Source of the DNA: Capra hircus
Lineage: Eukaryota; Chordata; Mammalia; Artiodactyla; Bovidae
Length of the DNA stretch: 64,000 bases
Direction of reading: 5' to 3'
Assembly (NCBI RefSeq): GCF_001704415.2
Contig: NC_030811.1
Span: 60,253,591 to 60,317,590 of the forward strand
In this document: positions 10,206 through 21,609 of the stretch, piece after piece
Layout: each line of letters begins with the position of its first letter
Numbering within the stretch: the first letter of the stretch is position 1
Position numbers and translations under genes: made by a program
Notes under the pieces: generated by a model
The model's database searches: none
Seen by the model: only the letters and a program-made list of their open reading frames with translations
Told to the model about the DNA's origin: nothing

Positions 10206-10425
10206 GGGCTTCCCAGGTGGCTCAGTGGTAAAGACTCCGCCTGCCAATGCAGGAGACACAGGAGACTCAGGTTTGATCCCTGGGGTGGCAAAATCTGTTG
10301 GAGGAGGAAATAGCAACCCACTCCAGTATTCTTGCCTGGGAAACCCATAGACAGAGGGGACTGATGGTCTACAGTCCATGGAGTCACTAAGAGTCAGACA
10401 CGATTGAGCAACTGAGCACACACAG
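10206..10425 (+). mobile_element. Bov-tA SINE
   Basis: Head ggcttcccaggtggctcagt, B-box caggtttgatccctgg, core caacccactccagtattc, tail gtcagacacgattgagcaac, then a short CA-rich end (gagcacacacag). Confidence 0.93.
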
Positions 10426-10693
10426 AGAGAAACAGCATTATTCAGTCCAAAGCACACATTTAATTACTTACACTTGAACAAGATATATGAAGTAACACAA
10501 ATGCAAATAAAAAGTGCAACTATTTAGAAAAGATATATTTAAATGAGTGATCAAAATAATCACACTGTGGTAAGAATTTCTGTTTGTCAGGAAAACACTA
10601 AGGTCTAGAACAACTCAAAAGGCTGCCCAGAAATTTGGCCTTGATAAATTAGTTCTTTCACGCTAATCTGTAATAAAACCAGCAAGCATTGTA

Positions 10694-10740
<47 letters not shown>

Positions 10741-11034
10741 CATGAATATAAATGCACACAAATTGGTTTGAGGGTGTGACCTTGTTCAAATAACATTGCA
10801 GGTATCATATTTGAAAATATATGTAATTATTTTACAACGTATAGACTATACATTCCATACTTTGCTTTTAATAAGCACCATCAACATGGCCTATGGATAA
10901 ATTCAAAGATTTAGTTTAATATTTTCTTGCAGCAAATGCATAAACTTCCTTGTACACTGCCTGAAAGTCTACCTCTTAGCAGGTCTTCCTTATTCTACTC
11001 TTGCTTGGGATAGTTAATTCTCCAGAATGATCCA
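10426..11034. other. Unique DNA containing a CA repeat
   Basis: Apart from the microsatellite at 10697-10736 no repeat family or coding signal is recognised. Confidence 0.5.
10697..10736. repeat. (AC)20 microsatellite
   Basis: Uninterrupted AC dinucleotide tract of about 20 units preceded by tacgt. Length and purity make it a likely polymorphic marker. Confidence 0.98.
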
Positions 11035-11885
11035 TCTAAATACAGATCAGATCAGATCACTCTTTTGTCCAAATCTCTCAGAGGCATCCCATCACACTTA
11101 GAAAAATATTCAAAGCTGTATCTAGAGTCTGCCATCAGCCTTTCTGATCTGGCCTCCAGACTCTCTGCACCTCCTTCCCTTGTCTCTCCCTCCATTCAAG
11201 CCTCTCTGGCCTTGCTGTTCCCCAGGACACCAAGCTTCTCTGCCTAGAACATGCACCCCCGCAAACTGTCCTGTGGCTCCCTCTCCCTCTTCACTCAAGT
11301 TCTAATGTCACCTCCCTGGGGAAGCCTGCCTTGGCCCCTACTTCAAATAGTGTCCCGTCCTTCCCACCTCCTTCCTCAACTTCATTTTCTTGCTGATGCT
11401 TCTCAAAGCAGGATAGCATCTCAGGGATTTGTTTACTTGTTTATTTTCTGCATTCCCCACTAGAAAAGAAGCTGCTTGTGAGCATGGGTGTTTCATTCAC
11501 TGCTGTACATCTAGAATAAGGCCCAGCACATATACAACACAAATGTGTGTGTGTATGGGTGTGTATCTGTGTGTATGCTCAGTCACCCAGTCAAGTCTGA
11601 CTCTGTGACCCCATGCACTATGAAGTGAAGCGAACTGAAACTCCCTCAGTCGTGTCTGACTCTTTGTGACCCCATGGATTGTATAGTCCATGGAATTCTC
11701 CAGGCCAGAATACTAGAGTGGGTAGCGTTTCCCTTCTCCAGGGGATCTTCCCAACCCAGGGATCAAACCCAGGTTTCCCGCATTGCAGGAGGATTCTTTT
11801 CCTGCTGAGCCACAAGGGAAGCCCATGGATTATAGCCCTGATGCCTAATAAATATGTGTTGAATAAAGCAATGAATGAGTGCCTG
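11035..11885 (-). repeat. L2 LINE remnant, interrupted by a Bov-tA SINE
   Basis: Good antisense match in order to the L2 3' end: gatctggcctccagactc, agttctaatgtcacctccc, gcattccccactagaaaag, ttcactgctgtacatctag, ggcccagcacatatac. After the SINE it resumes as aataaatatgtgttgaata. The SINE and an adjoining TG tract occupy about 11541-11825. Confidence 0.75.
11575..11825 (-). mobile_element. Bov-tA SINE with duplicated tail piece
   Basis: Full reverse-strand Bov-tA at about 11628-11825, ending with its head (gagccacaagggaagccc). Left of it, 11575-11622 repeats the tail motif (gtctgactctgtgacccc), as if a second tail fragment precedes the element. A TG-rich tract (11541-11575) lies next to the 3' end. 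Confidence 0.88.
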
Positions 11886-12589
11886 TGTACACACACAGAG
11901 TGAGAATATGGAGAGTAGAAACTCTGTCTTTACATGAAAATGGCCTTGCATCAGAATGGAGTTTTGAAATTCCAAACATCAGGTCCAATCCCTGGAGATG
12001 CCAGTGCACAAGGGACTCACACTGTTCAACACTCCACAACTGATTCTGATTCAGAACCAAAAGCCAAACACCTCTCTCAAAGGCTGAGCTACCTGTTAAC
12101 TGAAGATCTTCAATTTGAGGGCTCCAAGGCAGAACTGAAGTTGCTGGGCTTCAGTTGCTGGCTCTTGGCTGGAAACAACTTCACCTATATACAGTTAATG
12201 CCTACAGGCCACAGTCCTGTGGGCCATAATGACCCTATCCCCAGCACTGGAAATAAGAACACTTCTTAACTAATGTGTTTGATTTGTAGAGAAAGGGTGT
12301 GCCAACCAAGAATGCAGGTTTCCTTTTCTTTAGAAGCCTACTGAATGTTGTGATTGTTAGGAGCAGAACTTGGGGACGGAGAAAGGAATAAGCAAAGAGG
12401 AATCAAGGCTTGGAAAATGAATGGGCATAAGGCAACAAGACAGGATATTCCTATCTCGGGAGTCTCACTGAGGAGGAAGGGGAGTAGGATTGAAGCTTTA
12501 CTGATGTGTCTCCAATGGTATAATGCTTGTCTCCCAGGCCCTGAACTCAAAGCTTCACACACGATTCCTCCATAAACCATCATGTTACA
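11886..12589. other. No recognised feature
   Basis: Unique-looking DNA. Open frames at 11934-12269 and 12338-12583 show no family signature. Confidence 0.45.
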
Positions 12590-12830
12590 GGCTGAAATGT
12601 CTGCATCTCCAAATTCCCCACATTGAAACTTTATCCCAGGACGACAGTACTGGAGGTAGGGTTTGGAGGAGGTGATTAGGTCCTGAAGGTGTAGCCCTCA
12701 TGAATGAGATTAGTGCCCTTTCAAAAGAGACCTCAGAGAGCTCCCTGCCCTCTTCTACCAGGTGATGACCCAGCAAGAGGATGAACTTACTGTCCTGACA
12801 AGTCACAAGCACAGTTGTCTGTTAAAGGCC
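12590..12830 (+). mobile_element. MaLR-type LTR fragment
   Basis: Sense-strand MLT1-like landmarks in order: ggctgaaatgtctgcatctc, ggaggaggtgattaggtcc, gtagccctcatgaatgagat, tagtgccctttcaaaagag, cagagagctccctgccctc. It stops before the usual 3' part. Confidence 0.6.
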
Positions 12831-12871
12831 CAGAAAAGGCCTTCAGTAAAGCAATCTGTTGACTCTGTTTT

Positions 12872-12965
12872 TCCCAGTGTCTGTCAAACTTATTTTACCA
12901 TGGAACGCTTTAACCATCACATCTGTTAATGACCTGTGGAACACACTTTAGGAAACATCTTACAC
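12872..12965. repeat. hAT-like DNA transposon remnant
   Basis: Begins cccagtgtctgtcaaactta and contains ccatggaacgcttt and ctgtggaacacactttagg, which resemble a non-autonomous hAT (MER-type) element. Too short and diverged for a firm family. Confidence 0.35.
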
Positions 12966-13346
12966 GCTTGTATGGAATGTCATGATGAATTAAAACCTCA
13001 CACGATGGTGAAAGTATCAGCACCCAGGAGTGGACAGGCTAATATGGAGGCCTGGGTTTCTCTCTGAGCAAACATCCATAGGAACTAAAAACAAAAGATA
13101 AATTATCATGAACTGCAATTTTTTAAAGTGCTATTTATAATAAACAATTCTGACTTTTGTTCTTCAATCTACGCAGCTGATTTTCTGTAATATAATAGTT
13201 CACGTGCCACCACACTTTGCAAAATGACAACATTTCAGCCTTCTGGGAAGTTGAATTTGGGGAAAGGAATATTATAACTTGGGGCAAGACATGGTGTGAC
13301 TGAGGAAACCAAATGTCATCTTGTCTCCCTGCCAATATCAAGTTAT

Positions 13347-13385
13347 TGCTTAGACTGAAGCGACTTAGCAGCAGCAGCAGCAGCA
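13347..13385 (+). mobile_element. Orphan BOV-A2 3' tail
   Basis: Only the last part of a BOV-A2 SINE is present: gactgaagcgacttagcag followed by (CAG)n. It is an extreme 5' truncation, consistent with aborted reverse transcription from the SINE 3' end. Confidence 0.85.
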
Positions 13386-16300
13386 AACAGAAACTGGAGA
13401 AGGTAGCCTGCCCTGCCCTGCCCCAGCCATTAGAAATCTGTCCTATACATGAGATGGTCCTGCATTTACACAAGAGACCACACAAAATACTGCTGCCACC
13501 TGCTCGAACAAACTGCATTCTGAATTGCAACAAAAACTTCAGAAAAGGGTAACTTGAAGTAGCACACATAGTCATCCAACACACAGTGTGGCTTCTAAAA
13601 ATAAAACCATGTAATTTACATATTTCTGAAGCAGGACTTGCTCAAATAGTTCCCTGAACACAGGGAACCATAGGCCATTTAAACTGAAAGGATTGAGTTT
13701 TTCAGGTTTTCTCTTTTGAGCAAAGTACACCTTCTTTTCTTAAAACTTTTAATTCAAGAAGTAAATTACAATGCAATGCCAAAGCACTATTTTCCACAGC
13801 AGCAAATTAGAGAGGGCTAATTTGTGGACACAGCCATGCCCTGTTATCTGTACCTTGTCACTTTAATTTAGCACAACCAAAACCTCACCATTTCTTTCGT
13901 TTTTACTTCTCCACATTGCAGAATTTTAGCCTTCATGCTGGGTTTCAAAGAGTCCAAAATAAAACCAGCACACATTAACCAAAACAGACACATAAGACCT
14001 GTCCTTTATGTTTGAAGAAAAAGACTTTCAAAGTTCAGGAGGAGGTTTTTTAAAAGGCACTAAGTAGTCTTGGGAAGGTTTTTTAAAGTCTATTTTAAAA
14101 CATTGAGATTTATTCCCACCATTCGTTGACATGAATGTGAACAGACACGTGTATTTCTTCAAACAGAAGCAATGAAGTTGTTTCTTGAAATCTGCACACA
14201 ATAATCCGTTGTTAAAACATCTCAGCTATGCAAGAATCTCTAAGAGTCACAAATTATCAAAGTTAAAAGATAAACCTATACCGTCTATCGAGCATTACAG
14301 GCAAGAATGATAGATTGGGCTCAGAGCTAGTTTCCAATTCTCAACATCATGTTCTTACAATAGCGAATCCAGCCATCTCTCAACCATAGGAAATAAGATT
14401 GTCAAGTTGCAGTAGACCCAAATGCTTCCACCTTCACCTATGGGCATGCGTACAGCATGAAGCATGGGTGCCCCCAGGATCCTTAATTAACTCTCTGGCA
14501 CATGCAACCCTCAAGAGCAAGAGCTGCTCTTTGAGACAAAAATCAATAATCGTAAACAGAAATATATGTTTTCCACACAGCCTCACGGGTGTCACCCAAT
14601 TTCCAAAACCTCATCGTCTTCTTTCCCCATACCGCCTTCCTTTCTCACCCCTTGAAATTCAGAGCATATTCCACGGCCCTTTCATCCCCCAAGCAGCAAA
14701 GCCTTAAGTATCCATCACCTGTGCTCTCATTCCGTAAATCAGTTGCTTAGAAATATTAGCAACAGTGGATGGCTATGTACGGCTACCACAGTGACAAGTT
14801 GTAAAAATGTACCACGGACATGAAAATGTCGACTCTTTTGAAACTCAACTGGTAATTGGAATTCAGAGCTAGTGCCCCACCATAAATCTGTACTTCGCAG
14901 CTGTCACTGGGAGTAAAAAGTCTGTCTTTTGACTGAGCAGGGACCCAAAGCCCATTACAGGGAGCGCTTCCTTACACAGCTGTCAGCCTCCAGCCCCTTC
15001 GCCACTTGGAGGAGCAGGATCAATTTCACATCAGTTTCACATCCAGCTATCCCTCCTTCCCCCTTGTCCTGGCCAACTTCACCTAGCAGATGCGTGGCAG
15101 AGCTGGAGAGGGTAGAACTCCTAACAAATATGAAATCTGACTAACAGAGGCATAGCTTAGTAAGATACCCCAAGGAACACATTTCTTGTTCCTGCTTGTC
15201 CTTCCCCGCCACCCCCAGCCTCCAGTCCCTGACGCAAGGAGGCCTAGGGACAAGGTAAAAGTGAAAGTTATAGGTCCCTAAGCAGACCACAGGGCCTACC
15301 TGCTTTGAATACATGTTTCAGGTGATTCTATTTCTAATTCTTTTCACTGGTCCACAGAGTTTGGTACTTACCACAGCCCCTGACCCTTAAAATAAATCAA
15401 ACAGATGGCAAAAAACTGGTGCCAGAATTCACATGGGGCTTTTTGTTTTGTTTGCAAATGGAAACCAAGTCTCTGTTTCTTGAGCCTTGCAGGTGCTCAC
15501 CACTCCACGCTCCAAGCTACTGTTTCTGTCCACCAGGTGCTAAGGGCCATGAATTCCTCATGAGGCAGCACTTTTAGAGGAGAGGACGATCTGGTTGCCA
15601 GCATCTGCCACAGAGCACAGATGGCCAGGCTGGAAACCTGGTGACCATGTAGACACCCCAGCTGAACACGTGGTTCAGTGTCCACAGTGTAGAGACGCAA
15701 ATCAGGCATGTTCCAGAGAAGAAGTAGTTATCATTTACAAAGACATGTGTATGAAAGGCCTTATCATGGTATGGGCAAAGCAGTAAACAAAATATAAAAT
15801 TACACTAAACTGAGGACCCTGATGTTGGACCAGGGTGGGCTAGTCCAGGTATGTACACGTGCTTCCTTTGTAAAAAGCAAAACAACCTTCTAAGCTTTAT
15901 TTGGGGAATACAGGGTCCATGCCTAAGAACTCCTGTGGTCTTCATCACTCACAGAAGGATTCAGACCCTCTCGGCTCATCTCTAACCAAGGAGCCACACA
16001 GAACCATTGCTGCTGGGCTGCAGGCAGACGTACTTGCATGCCAGGTTTCCAGTTTCCAGCACCTCTTCAAAAACAGATTCTAGCACTAAGAGCCTCAAGG
16101 TTTGGGTAACTGCAGTAACACTCACTAGAAAACAACCAGCTTTTACATAAGGAGCCATTTGGGACCACAGGTTCCAGGGCTAAGTACCTAGGGGCCTTCA
16201 AGTGCTTGGCCACCAGTGTGAGAAAGAACAGCAAACCCCTCCAGGGGAGAGGGGATTGAAGCAGCAGAGCTCTGAGGCGTGGGGGCCCACCCCTAGAGAG

Positions 16301-16527
16301 GCAGCACTACTCAGCTGTAGAAAGTGAATTATCATCTAATGCACAGACAACAAGCCCTCAATGGACTTTGTGCCCAAGGAGCCGAATTCCTTTGGTTCAC
16401 GGTAGTGGGGGCACACTGGGCTCAACAGGGAAAAAAATACCCATTTGGACTAAATCTCTAAAAGAAAGTCTACAACTGGGGAAGTTAAATAGAAGATAGT
16501 AAGATATTCCAAGAACGTAAGCCTCTT

Positions 16528-16550
16528 AAAAAAAAAAAAAAAAAAAAAAA
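16528..16550. repeat. Poly(A) run, 23 A
   Basis: Uninterrupted A-run. No recognisable processed transcript or LINE precedes it and no AATAAA signal lies immediately upstream. A second A-run is at about 16657-16671. Confidence 0.95.
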
Positions 16551-17801
16551 GCTTTCCTTCCTTTAACATGGCTTAAAAAAATAAATAACAGAAAAGAGGG
16601 AAGTTGCTACTCTACAGTCTCTCTCTAACCCAAGTTCCCATGTGGCCAGTGGCAGAAAAAAAAAAAAAAAAGATCTCTATGGAAACTGAATAAAGTGGTA
16701 AATGTTCCTGAGAGTGAACCTATAAAATCAGCCCAGAAGGAGGTCACACAGAATCACACACAGGCAAAGGCATTCAGGGGTCTTCAAACTGCCTGAGGCT
16801 ATTTCCGTACCTAAAGAAAGAACAAAAGCAGAGAGGTGGCCAACCACGAAAGCAGACCAAAACTGAAGTTTGGCCACCCCAGCTGTACCCAAGGCAGGGC
16901 AGGCCCCACCCCAAACTCATGCCGCCACGTAGCATTACCAGGTGCGAGGCTCCCATGCAGAATGCAGGAACCAGGCTGCCCCGGACCGGATGCCTCTGGC
17001 CTTCTGATCACACTGGCCAGCTCCTCACTCTGTGAGTCGTTATTTACGAAGCAGTCTCCTGACTGCACCTGGCTTCCTCCTTGAAGATTTCCTACAGGGA
17101 GGAAATCTGCTAGTCAAAGAGTGCCAGTGGCCTTGAGTACATTTCCCACAGTCAATCATCAAATTGGCATCTCTCTCCCCAGTCCCCAGAAACTTGCTAA
17201 TTGCACCTGTCCCTGGGAGGTAGCTCTGCTCTCCTGGAGCTGACAGTCTTTCTTCTGAGTCTGTTTTCACCCGCTGAGAGCTGCTGAGGTGCAGGCTTGT
17301 TCCTAGCTATGCCCTAGGCTTCACCACCTCTTCACTCCTAAATCTTCTCGAGGAAAACCAGAATCCCTCTTCCCCACATTTCCATCAGCATATAATGCAA
17401 AGCAAATCTCATCAGGACAATTTGTCTGTGGAAAGAAAGTCCAAGTTTGTTTATTAACATTTTTCTTTAAAAAACTTGTTTTTAATTTTCAAGCTATCTC
17501 AAAGTTACAAAAAAAAAAAGGCAACTAAAGTACAAAAAGCTTGCTTCCTTTCTGAAACACTTGAAAATAACTTGCCAAACAGAAGCCCCATCACTCAGTG
17601 ACATTTCAGTGTACATTTCCTACAACAGTGACATTCTCCTCCACAACCACAACAAAACCATCAATATCAGGAAATGAACATTTAATACACTCTGCATTTG
17701 CTCCTGGACACTATTCAAATTTTACCCAATGTCCCAGTGTTGTACTTTATAGCAAAGGGAGTCAGTTCAGAATCACACAGTGCATTAAGCTGTTGTGCCT
17801 C

Positions 17802-17803
<2 letters not shown>

Positions 17804-17856
<53 letters not shown>
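17804..17856. repeat. (TG)26 microsatellite at a SINE 3' end
   Basis: Pure TG tract of about 26 units that abuts the 3' end of the reverse-strand Bov-tA at 17857. It explains the poly-Val/Cys open frames in this place. Confidence 0.98.
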
Positions 17857-17858
<2 letters not shown>

Positions 17859-18081
17859 ATGCATGCAAAGTCACTTCAGTCATGTTTGACTCTTTGCGAC
17901 GCTATGGACTGCAGCCTACCAGGCTCCTCTGTTCATGGGGATTCTCCAGGCAAGAATACTGGAGTGAGTTGCCATTCCATTCTCCAGGGGACCTTCCCAG
18001 CCCAGGGATCGAACCTGTGTCTCCTGCGTCTCATGCTTTGGCGGGTGGATTCTTGATCACTGCACCACCTGGAAAGCCCAT
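17857..18081 (-). mobile_element. Bov-tA SINE
   Basis: Reverse-strand copy from tail (tttgactctttgcgacgc) through core (ctggagtgagttgcc) to head (ccacctggaaagccc). Full length. It interrupts an old L1M-like repeat. Confidence 0.92.
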
Positions 18082-18355
18082 TATATCTCTTTAGCTTCCT
18101 TTATTCTAAAACATTATCCTCAGTCTTTCCCTGATTTTTCTGACCTTGACGGTTTTTACGATTACAGGCTGTTTATTTTGGATAAAGTCCCTCAATCTGG
18201 CTTTGTCTGATGCTTCCTCTGATTAAATTCAGGCTGTGGATTTCTGGCAGAAAATCATGGAAAAGTGATGCTACACCCTTTCCCTCGAATGTTATCAGGT
18301 GATCCATGATTTTGAATTGTCCCTTTGCTGGTTATGTTCACTTTTTTCCCTGCCT

Positions 18356-18379
18356 TGTGTGTGTGTGTGTGTGTGTGTG
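18356..18379. repeat. (TG)12 microsatellite
   Basis: Pure TG tract of 12 units. Confidence 0.96.
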
Positions 18380-18468
18380 GTGTTCAAATCCCCACAAGTC
18401 CATGAAGATTGGTCTAACCCAAAGACAGGCTGAGCAAGTGAGGGCCCAGGAGTATCTCTTGGTTTGTA

Positions 18469-18548
18469 TTTGGTTGGCCAAAAAAATTCATTCAGATTTT
18501 TTGTTACATTGTGTGGAGAAACCCAAACAAACTTTTGGGCCAACTCTG
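18469..18548. mobile_element. Mariner-type MITE, 80 bases, flanked by TA
   Basis: Near-palindromic element. The left arm starts ttggttggccaaaaa and the right arm ends ttttgggccaact. The two arms pair over almost their whole length. TA dinucleotides flank it at 18467-18468 and 18549-18550, as expected for Tc1/mariner insertion. It matches the known bovine mariner-derived MITE type in layout; the name is from memory. Confidence 0.82.
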
Positions 18549-18730
18549 TATCTTCTCTGCCCTCTATTACAAACAGCGCTCCACTGCTCTGCCTCCCCCT
18601 TGGAAGGAACAGTAGTGATGGCAATGAAAGCAGATTTACAGAGATGGGTATACAAAAATGAGACATACATAAAAGGAAAGAAGAGAGATGAGACGCTTTT
18701 GTGGACAAATAACAGAATTCCTTAGGTCCT

Positions 18731-18998
18731 GCTGCTAAGTCACTTCAGTCGTGTTCAACTCTGTGCGACCCCATAGACAGCAGCCCACCAGGCTCCCCCG
18801 TCCCTCGGATTCTCCAGGCAAGAACACTGGAGTGGGTTGCCATTTCTTTCTCCAATGCATGAAAGTGAAAAGTGAAAGTGAAGTCACTCAGTCGTGTCTG
18901 ACTCTTCGCGACCCCATGGACTGCAGTCTACCAGGCTCCTCCGTCCATGGGATTTTCCAGGCAAGAGTACTGGAGTGGGGTGCCATTGCCTTCTCCGT
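18731..18998 (-). mobile_element. BOV-A2 dimeric SINE with exact TSD
   Basis: Reverse-strand BOV-A2. It begins with gctgctaagtcacttcag, has the linker ccaatgcatgaaagtg, and ends gccattgccttctcc. Flanked by a perfect 10-base duplication cttaggtcct at 18721-18730 and 18999-19008. Confidence 0.95.
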
Positions 18999-19069
18999 CT
19001 TAGGTCCTACTCACACAATCTTTCCCTACAAGTAAGTTGCATTCACTTCCTCAAGCAAAAAAGGTCTCC

Positions 19070-19790
19070 CTTCACTTATTCATTCACTCAATCTACAAAG
19101 AAATATAACGGAGAGCCTCTCTGTTAGGCATGGGGACACCAATACACAGAGGACACCACCCTGCCCCGAAGGACAGAATGGTCCCTTGCAGAAATACTAT
19201 AAACAAACAACTACAGTGTGTTATTGAGAAGGAGAACCTAGCTCAGGTTCACAGGAAAGCAATCCAGCATAGAGACTGGCTAGCTCAACACAGTCTGGCA
19301 TGTTCTGCTGAAAGCAGATGTAAACAGATCCCAGGTCAGCCTGAGAGCAAAGGTGAGCAGCAGGAGACAACAGATTGGAGAAAGAGGGACACGGGGACTG
19401 GGTCAGAAAGACCTTGGTAGGTTTAGCAAAAGTCTTCATTACTCATCACTAAAGCCGTGAGGAACCACTGAAGGGTCTGAAGCCCAGTGGCAAAATCATG
19501 CAGATACTTTTACAACAATCTGAGGAACTATGTACAAAGAGGAAGAAGGGGAAACGGAAGGGAAGCTAAGTACACAGAATATATTGAGGAGACAATTGCA
19601 GTCATCAGCCGGACCAGAGGCTGATGCAGGTTAATCTGGGGCAGGAACAATGAGGAGGAAACAGGACCAGATTCCATGGAAACACAGGATGCAATATCCA
19701 AGGGATTTTGCAGGAGCATGAGAAGTAGGAGATCAAGACATATCAGAAGTGCCTGGGGGCTTCTGGATTAAGTGGATATGAGTAGGATGC
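19070..19790 (+). repeat. L2-like LINE remnant
   Basis: Sense-strand L2 order of blocks: ttattcattcactcaatc, gttaggcatggggacacc, ggtgcatt-like purine tracts, aaagccgtgaggaaccactg, then cagtggcaaaatcatgcag. Diverged, with open frames that carry no domain. Confidence 0.5.
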
Positions 19791-20260
19791 TTTTAATCAG
19801 AATCCAGAATATAACAACAATAGATATTGCTAATGACACTTACAGACACAAAACCAATTTCTCAAACTCTTAAATCTGGTATCCTAGTGAATTTATTATA
19901 CTCATCTGGGCTAGTAGAGGATTTCAAGGACTGTTTGCTGTTACAGATAGATACCACAGCATGCTGAGTTTCAGCCCTAGTATTTTAATTACATTTGAGT
20001 TCCTAATGTTACCTACTGCAGTGACTATTGTGGGCATAGCTGGGAGTGATTTTACAGTAAGAGAAAGAGTGAGAGAGACATTTAAGACTTGTTCATCCTT
20101 GCCTCACTCACTGCCACCTACCACTTACACTTCCCTGCTCATTTTCAGAAATGTTAGAGTTGAAGAAGCCTATTATTGACTTAATGACACAGCACACTTC
20201 TCACACATTTTTAAGTAATAGGAATTATAACCAATTTTGTTTTGGGAACTTTAAGAGGTA
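19791..20260. other. No recognised feature
   Basis: Unique-looking DNA between an L2-like stretch and a BovB fragment. Confidence 0.45.
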
Positions 20261-20925
20261 GATCATGGCATCCAGTCCCATCACTTCATGGCAAATAGAC
20301 AGGGAAGCAATGGAAACAGTGACGACTTTATTTCATTGGTTTTCAAAATCACTGCAGATGGTGACTACAGCCATGAAATTAAAAGACGCTTGCTCCTTTG
20401 AAGAAAAGTTTGGCAAGCCTAGACAACATATAAAAAGCTGAGACATTACTTTGCCAACAAAGGTCCATATAATCAAAGCTGTGGTTTTTCCAGTAGTCAT
20501 GTATGGATATGAGCTGGACCATAAAGAAAGCTGAACGCCAAAGAATTGATGTTTTTGAACTGTGGTGTTGGAGAAGACTCTTGAGAGTCCCTTGGACTGC
20601 AAGGAGATCCAACCAGTCCATCCTAAAGGAAATCAATACTGACTATTCATTGGAAGTCCTGATGCTGAAGCTGAAGCTCCAATACTCTGGCCACCTGATG
20701 TGAAGAACTGACTCATTAGAAAAGACCCTGATGCCGGAAGACTGCGGACTGAAGGCCGGAAAAGAAGGGGATGTCAGAGAATGAGATGGTTGGATGGCAT
20801 CACTGACTCAATGGACATGAGTTTGAGCAAGCTCCAGGAGATGGTTGGTGATGGACAGGAAAACCTGGTGTGCTGGAGTCCACTGGGTCACAAAGAGTTG
20901 GACATGACTAAGCGAACAACAACAG
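20261..20925 (+). mobile_element. BovB LINE 3' fragment (older tail type)
   Basis: 5'-truncated BovB beginning at the IMASGPITSW block (atggcatccagtcccatcac) and ending in an (AAC)n tail (gcgaacaacaacag). Frames are interrupted by indels. The LLRVPWTARRSNQSILKEI block is intact at 20579-20635, and TGA occupies 20701-20703 at the CpG-prone codon. Confidence 0.93.
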
Positions 20926-21439
20926 AAGAAAAATTGGAAACACCCTACAATGTTCAAAAGTTAAGCTTAGGAACTATACATTTACACGGTAAAAGATGAA
21001 AACTCTATGTTTGGCTGAAATCTAGAAGCAATTATGGTTCTTCTCCTCTCCCAATGTTTTGTTTGTCCTGCTAATGTAAAGCAAACACCTCTGCTATGTC
21101 TTATTTTAAACTACTTCTCTCTATACACCCAATAAGCAAATATTCAGGTCTGAGGTAAGAGATGGGGACTTTCCAAGTGCAAATCTATCCAATGAGTCAA
21201 AATAATTGCACAGACCTTTTACACAGATTGTTTTTGATTTAAGAAACAAAAAGCCCAACAGTATCATAGCTTTTCTGTAGGCAATCTCAGCCCTTTTCCC
21301 TAACTTATTTCTTCCTTTTATCTATATTCTTTGGTGCACAATATTGGGTCACCCTCAGCCACACTTTGCCATCACTCACCTTGGTGAGAAGCATTTGAGT
21401 TTTCTGGACAACACAGTGAAGTATATAATCAGCGGTTGA
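20926..21439. other. No recognised feature
   Basis: AT-rich unique DNA. No family recognised. Confidence 0.45.
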
Positions 21440-21609
21440 CCTTGATTCATATAAACCTGGGCTGATCTGGTGCCTCCACATTACACCCAGTCCACCCCTA
21501 AACTAAGTCACTTGAGCACTCTTAAGCCTCTGTTTTCCTAAGCACAGTGATGAGAATGATAAGCTCACCTAAGAAGATTTATGTGAATATTAAATCACAA
21601 TGCATGAAA
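21440..21609 (+). repeat. MIR SINE
   Basis: tRNA-derived mammalian-wide SINE with CORE: aagtcacttgagc, cctctgttttcctaagc, gagaatgataagctcacc, tgaatattaaatcacaa in the expected order. Confidence 0.65.

Larger units (their letters stand above)
12966..17449. other. 4.5 kb of mostly unique DNA, SINE-poor
   Basis: Apart from a 39-base orphan BOV-A2 tail, two A-runs and scattered short frames nothing is recognised. No splice-flanked conserved exon could be defended. The low density of lineage-specific insertions contrasts with both sides. Confidence 0.5.
17450..18345 (-). repeat. Old L1M-like remnant split by TG repeat and SINE
   Basis: Left piece 17450-17803 (attcaaattttacccaatgt, gtactttatagcaaaggg) and right piece 18085-18345 (ttctgaccttgacgg, tttgtctgatgcttcctc, gaattgtccctttgctgg) are collinear with one old element, whose right piece repeats the 8430-8795 family. 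Between them lie a (TG)n tract and a Bov-tA SINE. Confidence 0.5.

Noticed and set aside
13135..13584. 149-codon minus-strand frame
   Set aside because: Crosses the CAG run of an orphan SINE tail (poly-Leu); no known domain.
16528..16550. Poly(A) run as the tail of a processed pseudogene
   Set aside because: No spliced-gene-like sequence, polyadenylation signal or TSD was seen upstream.
17598..18094. Frames of 152 and 99 codons
   Set aside because: Built from (TG)26 and a Bov-tA SINE.
18295..18725. Overlapping frames of 137 and 139 codons on opposite strands
   Set aside because: They span an old L1-like end, a TG repeat and the mariner-type MITE; no domain on either strand.
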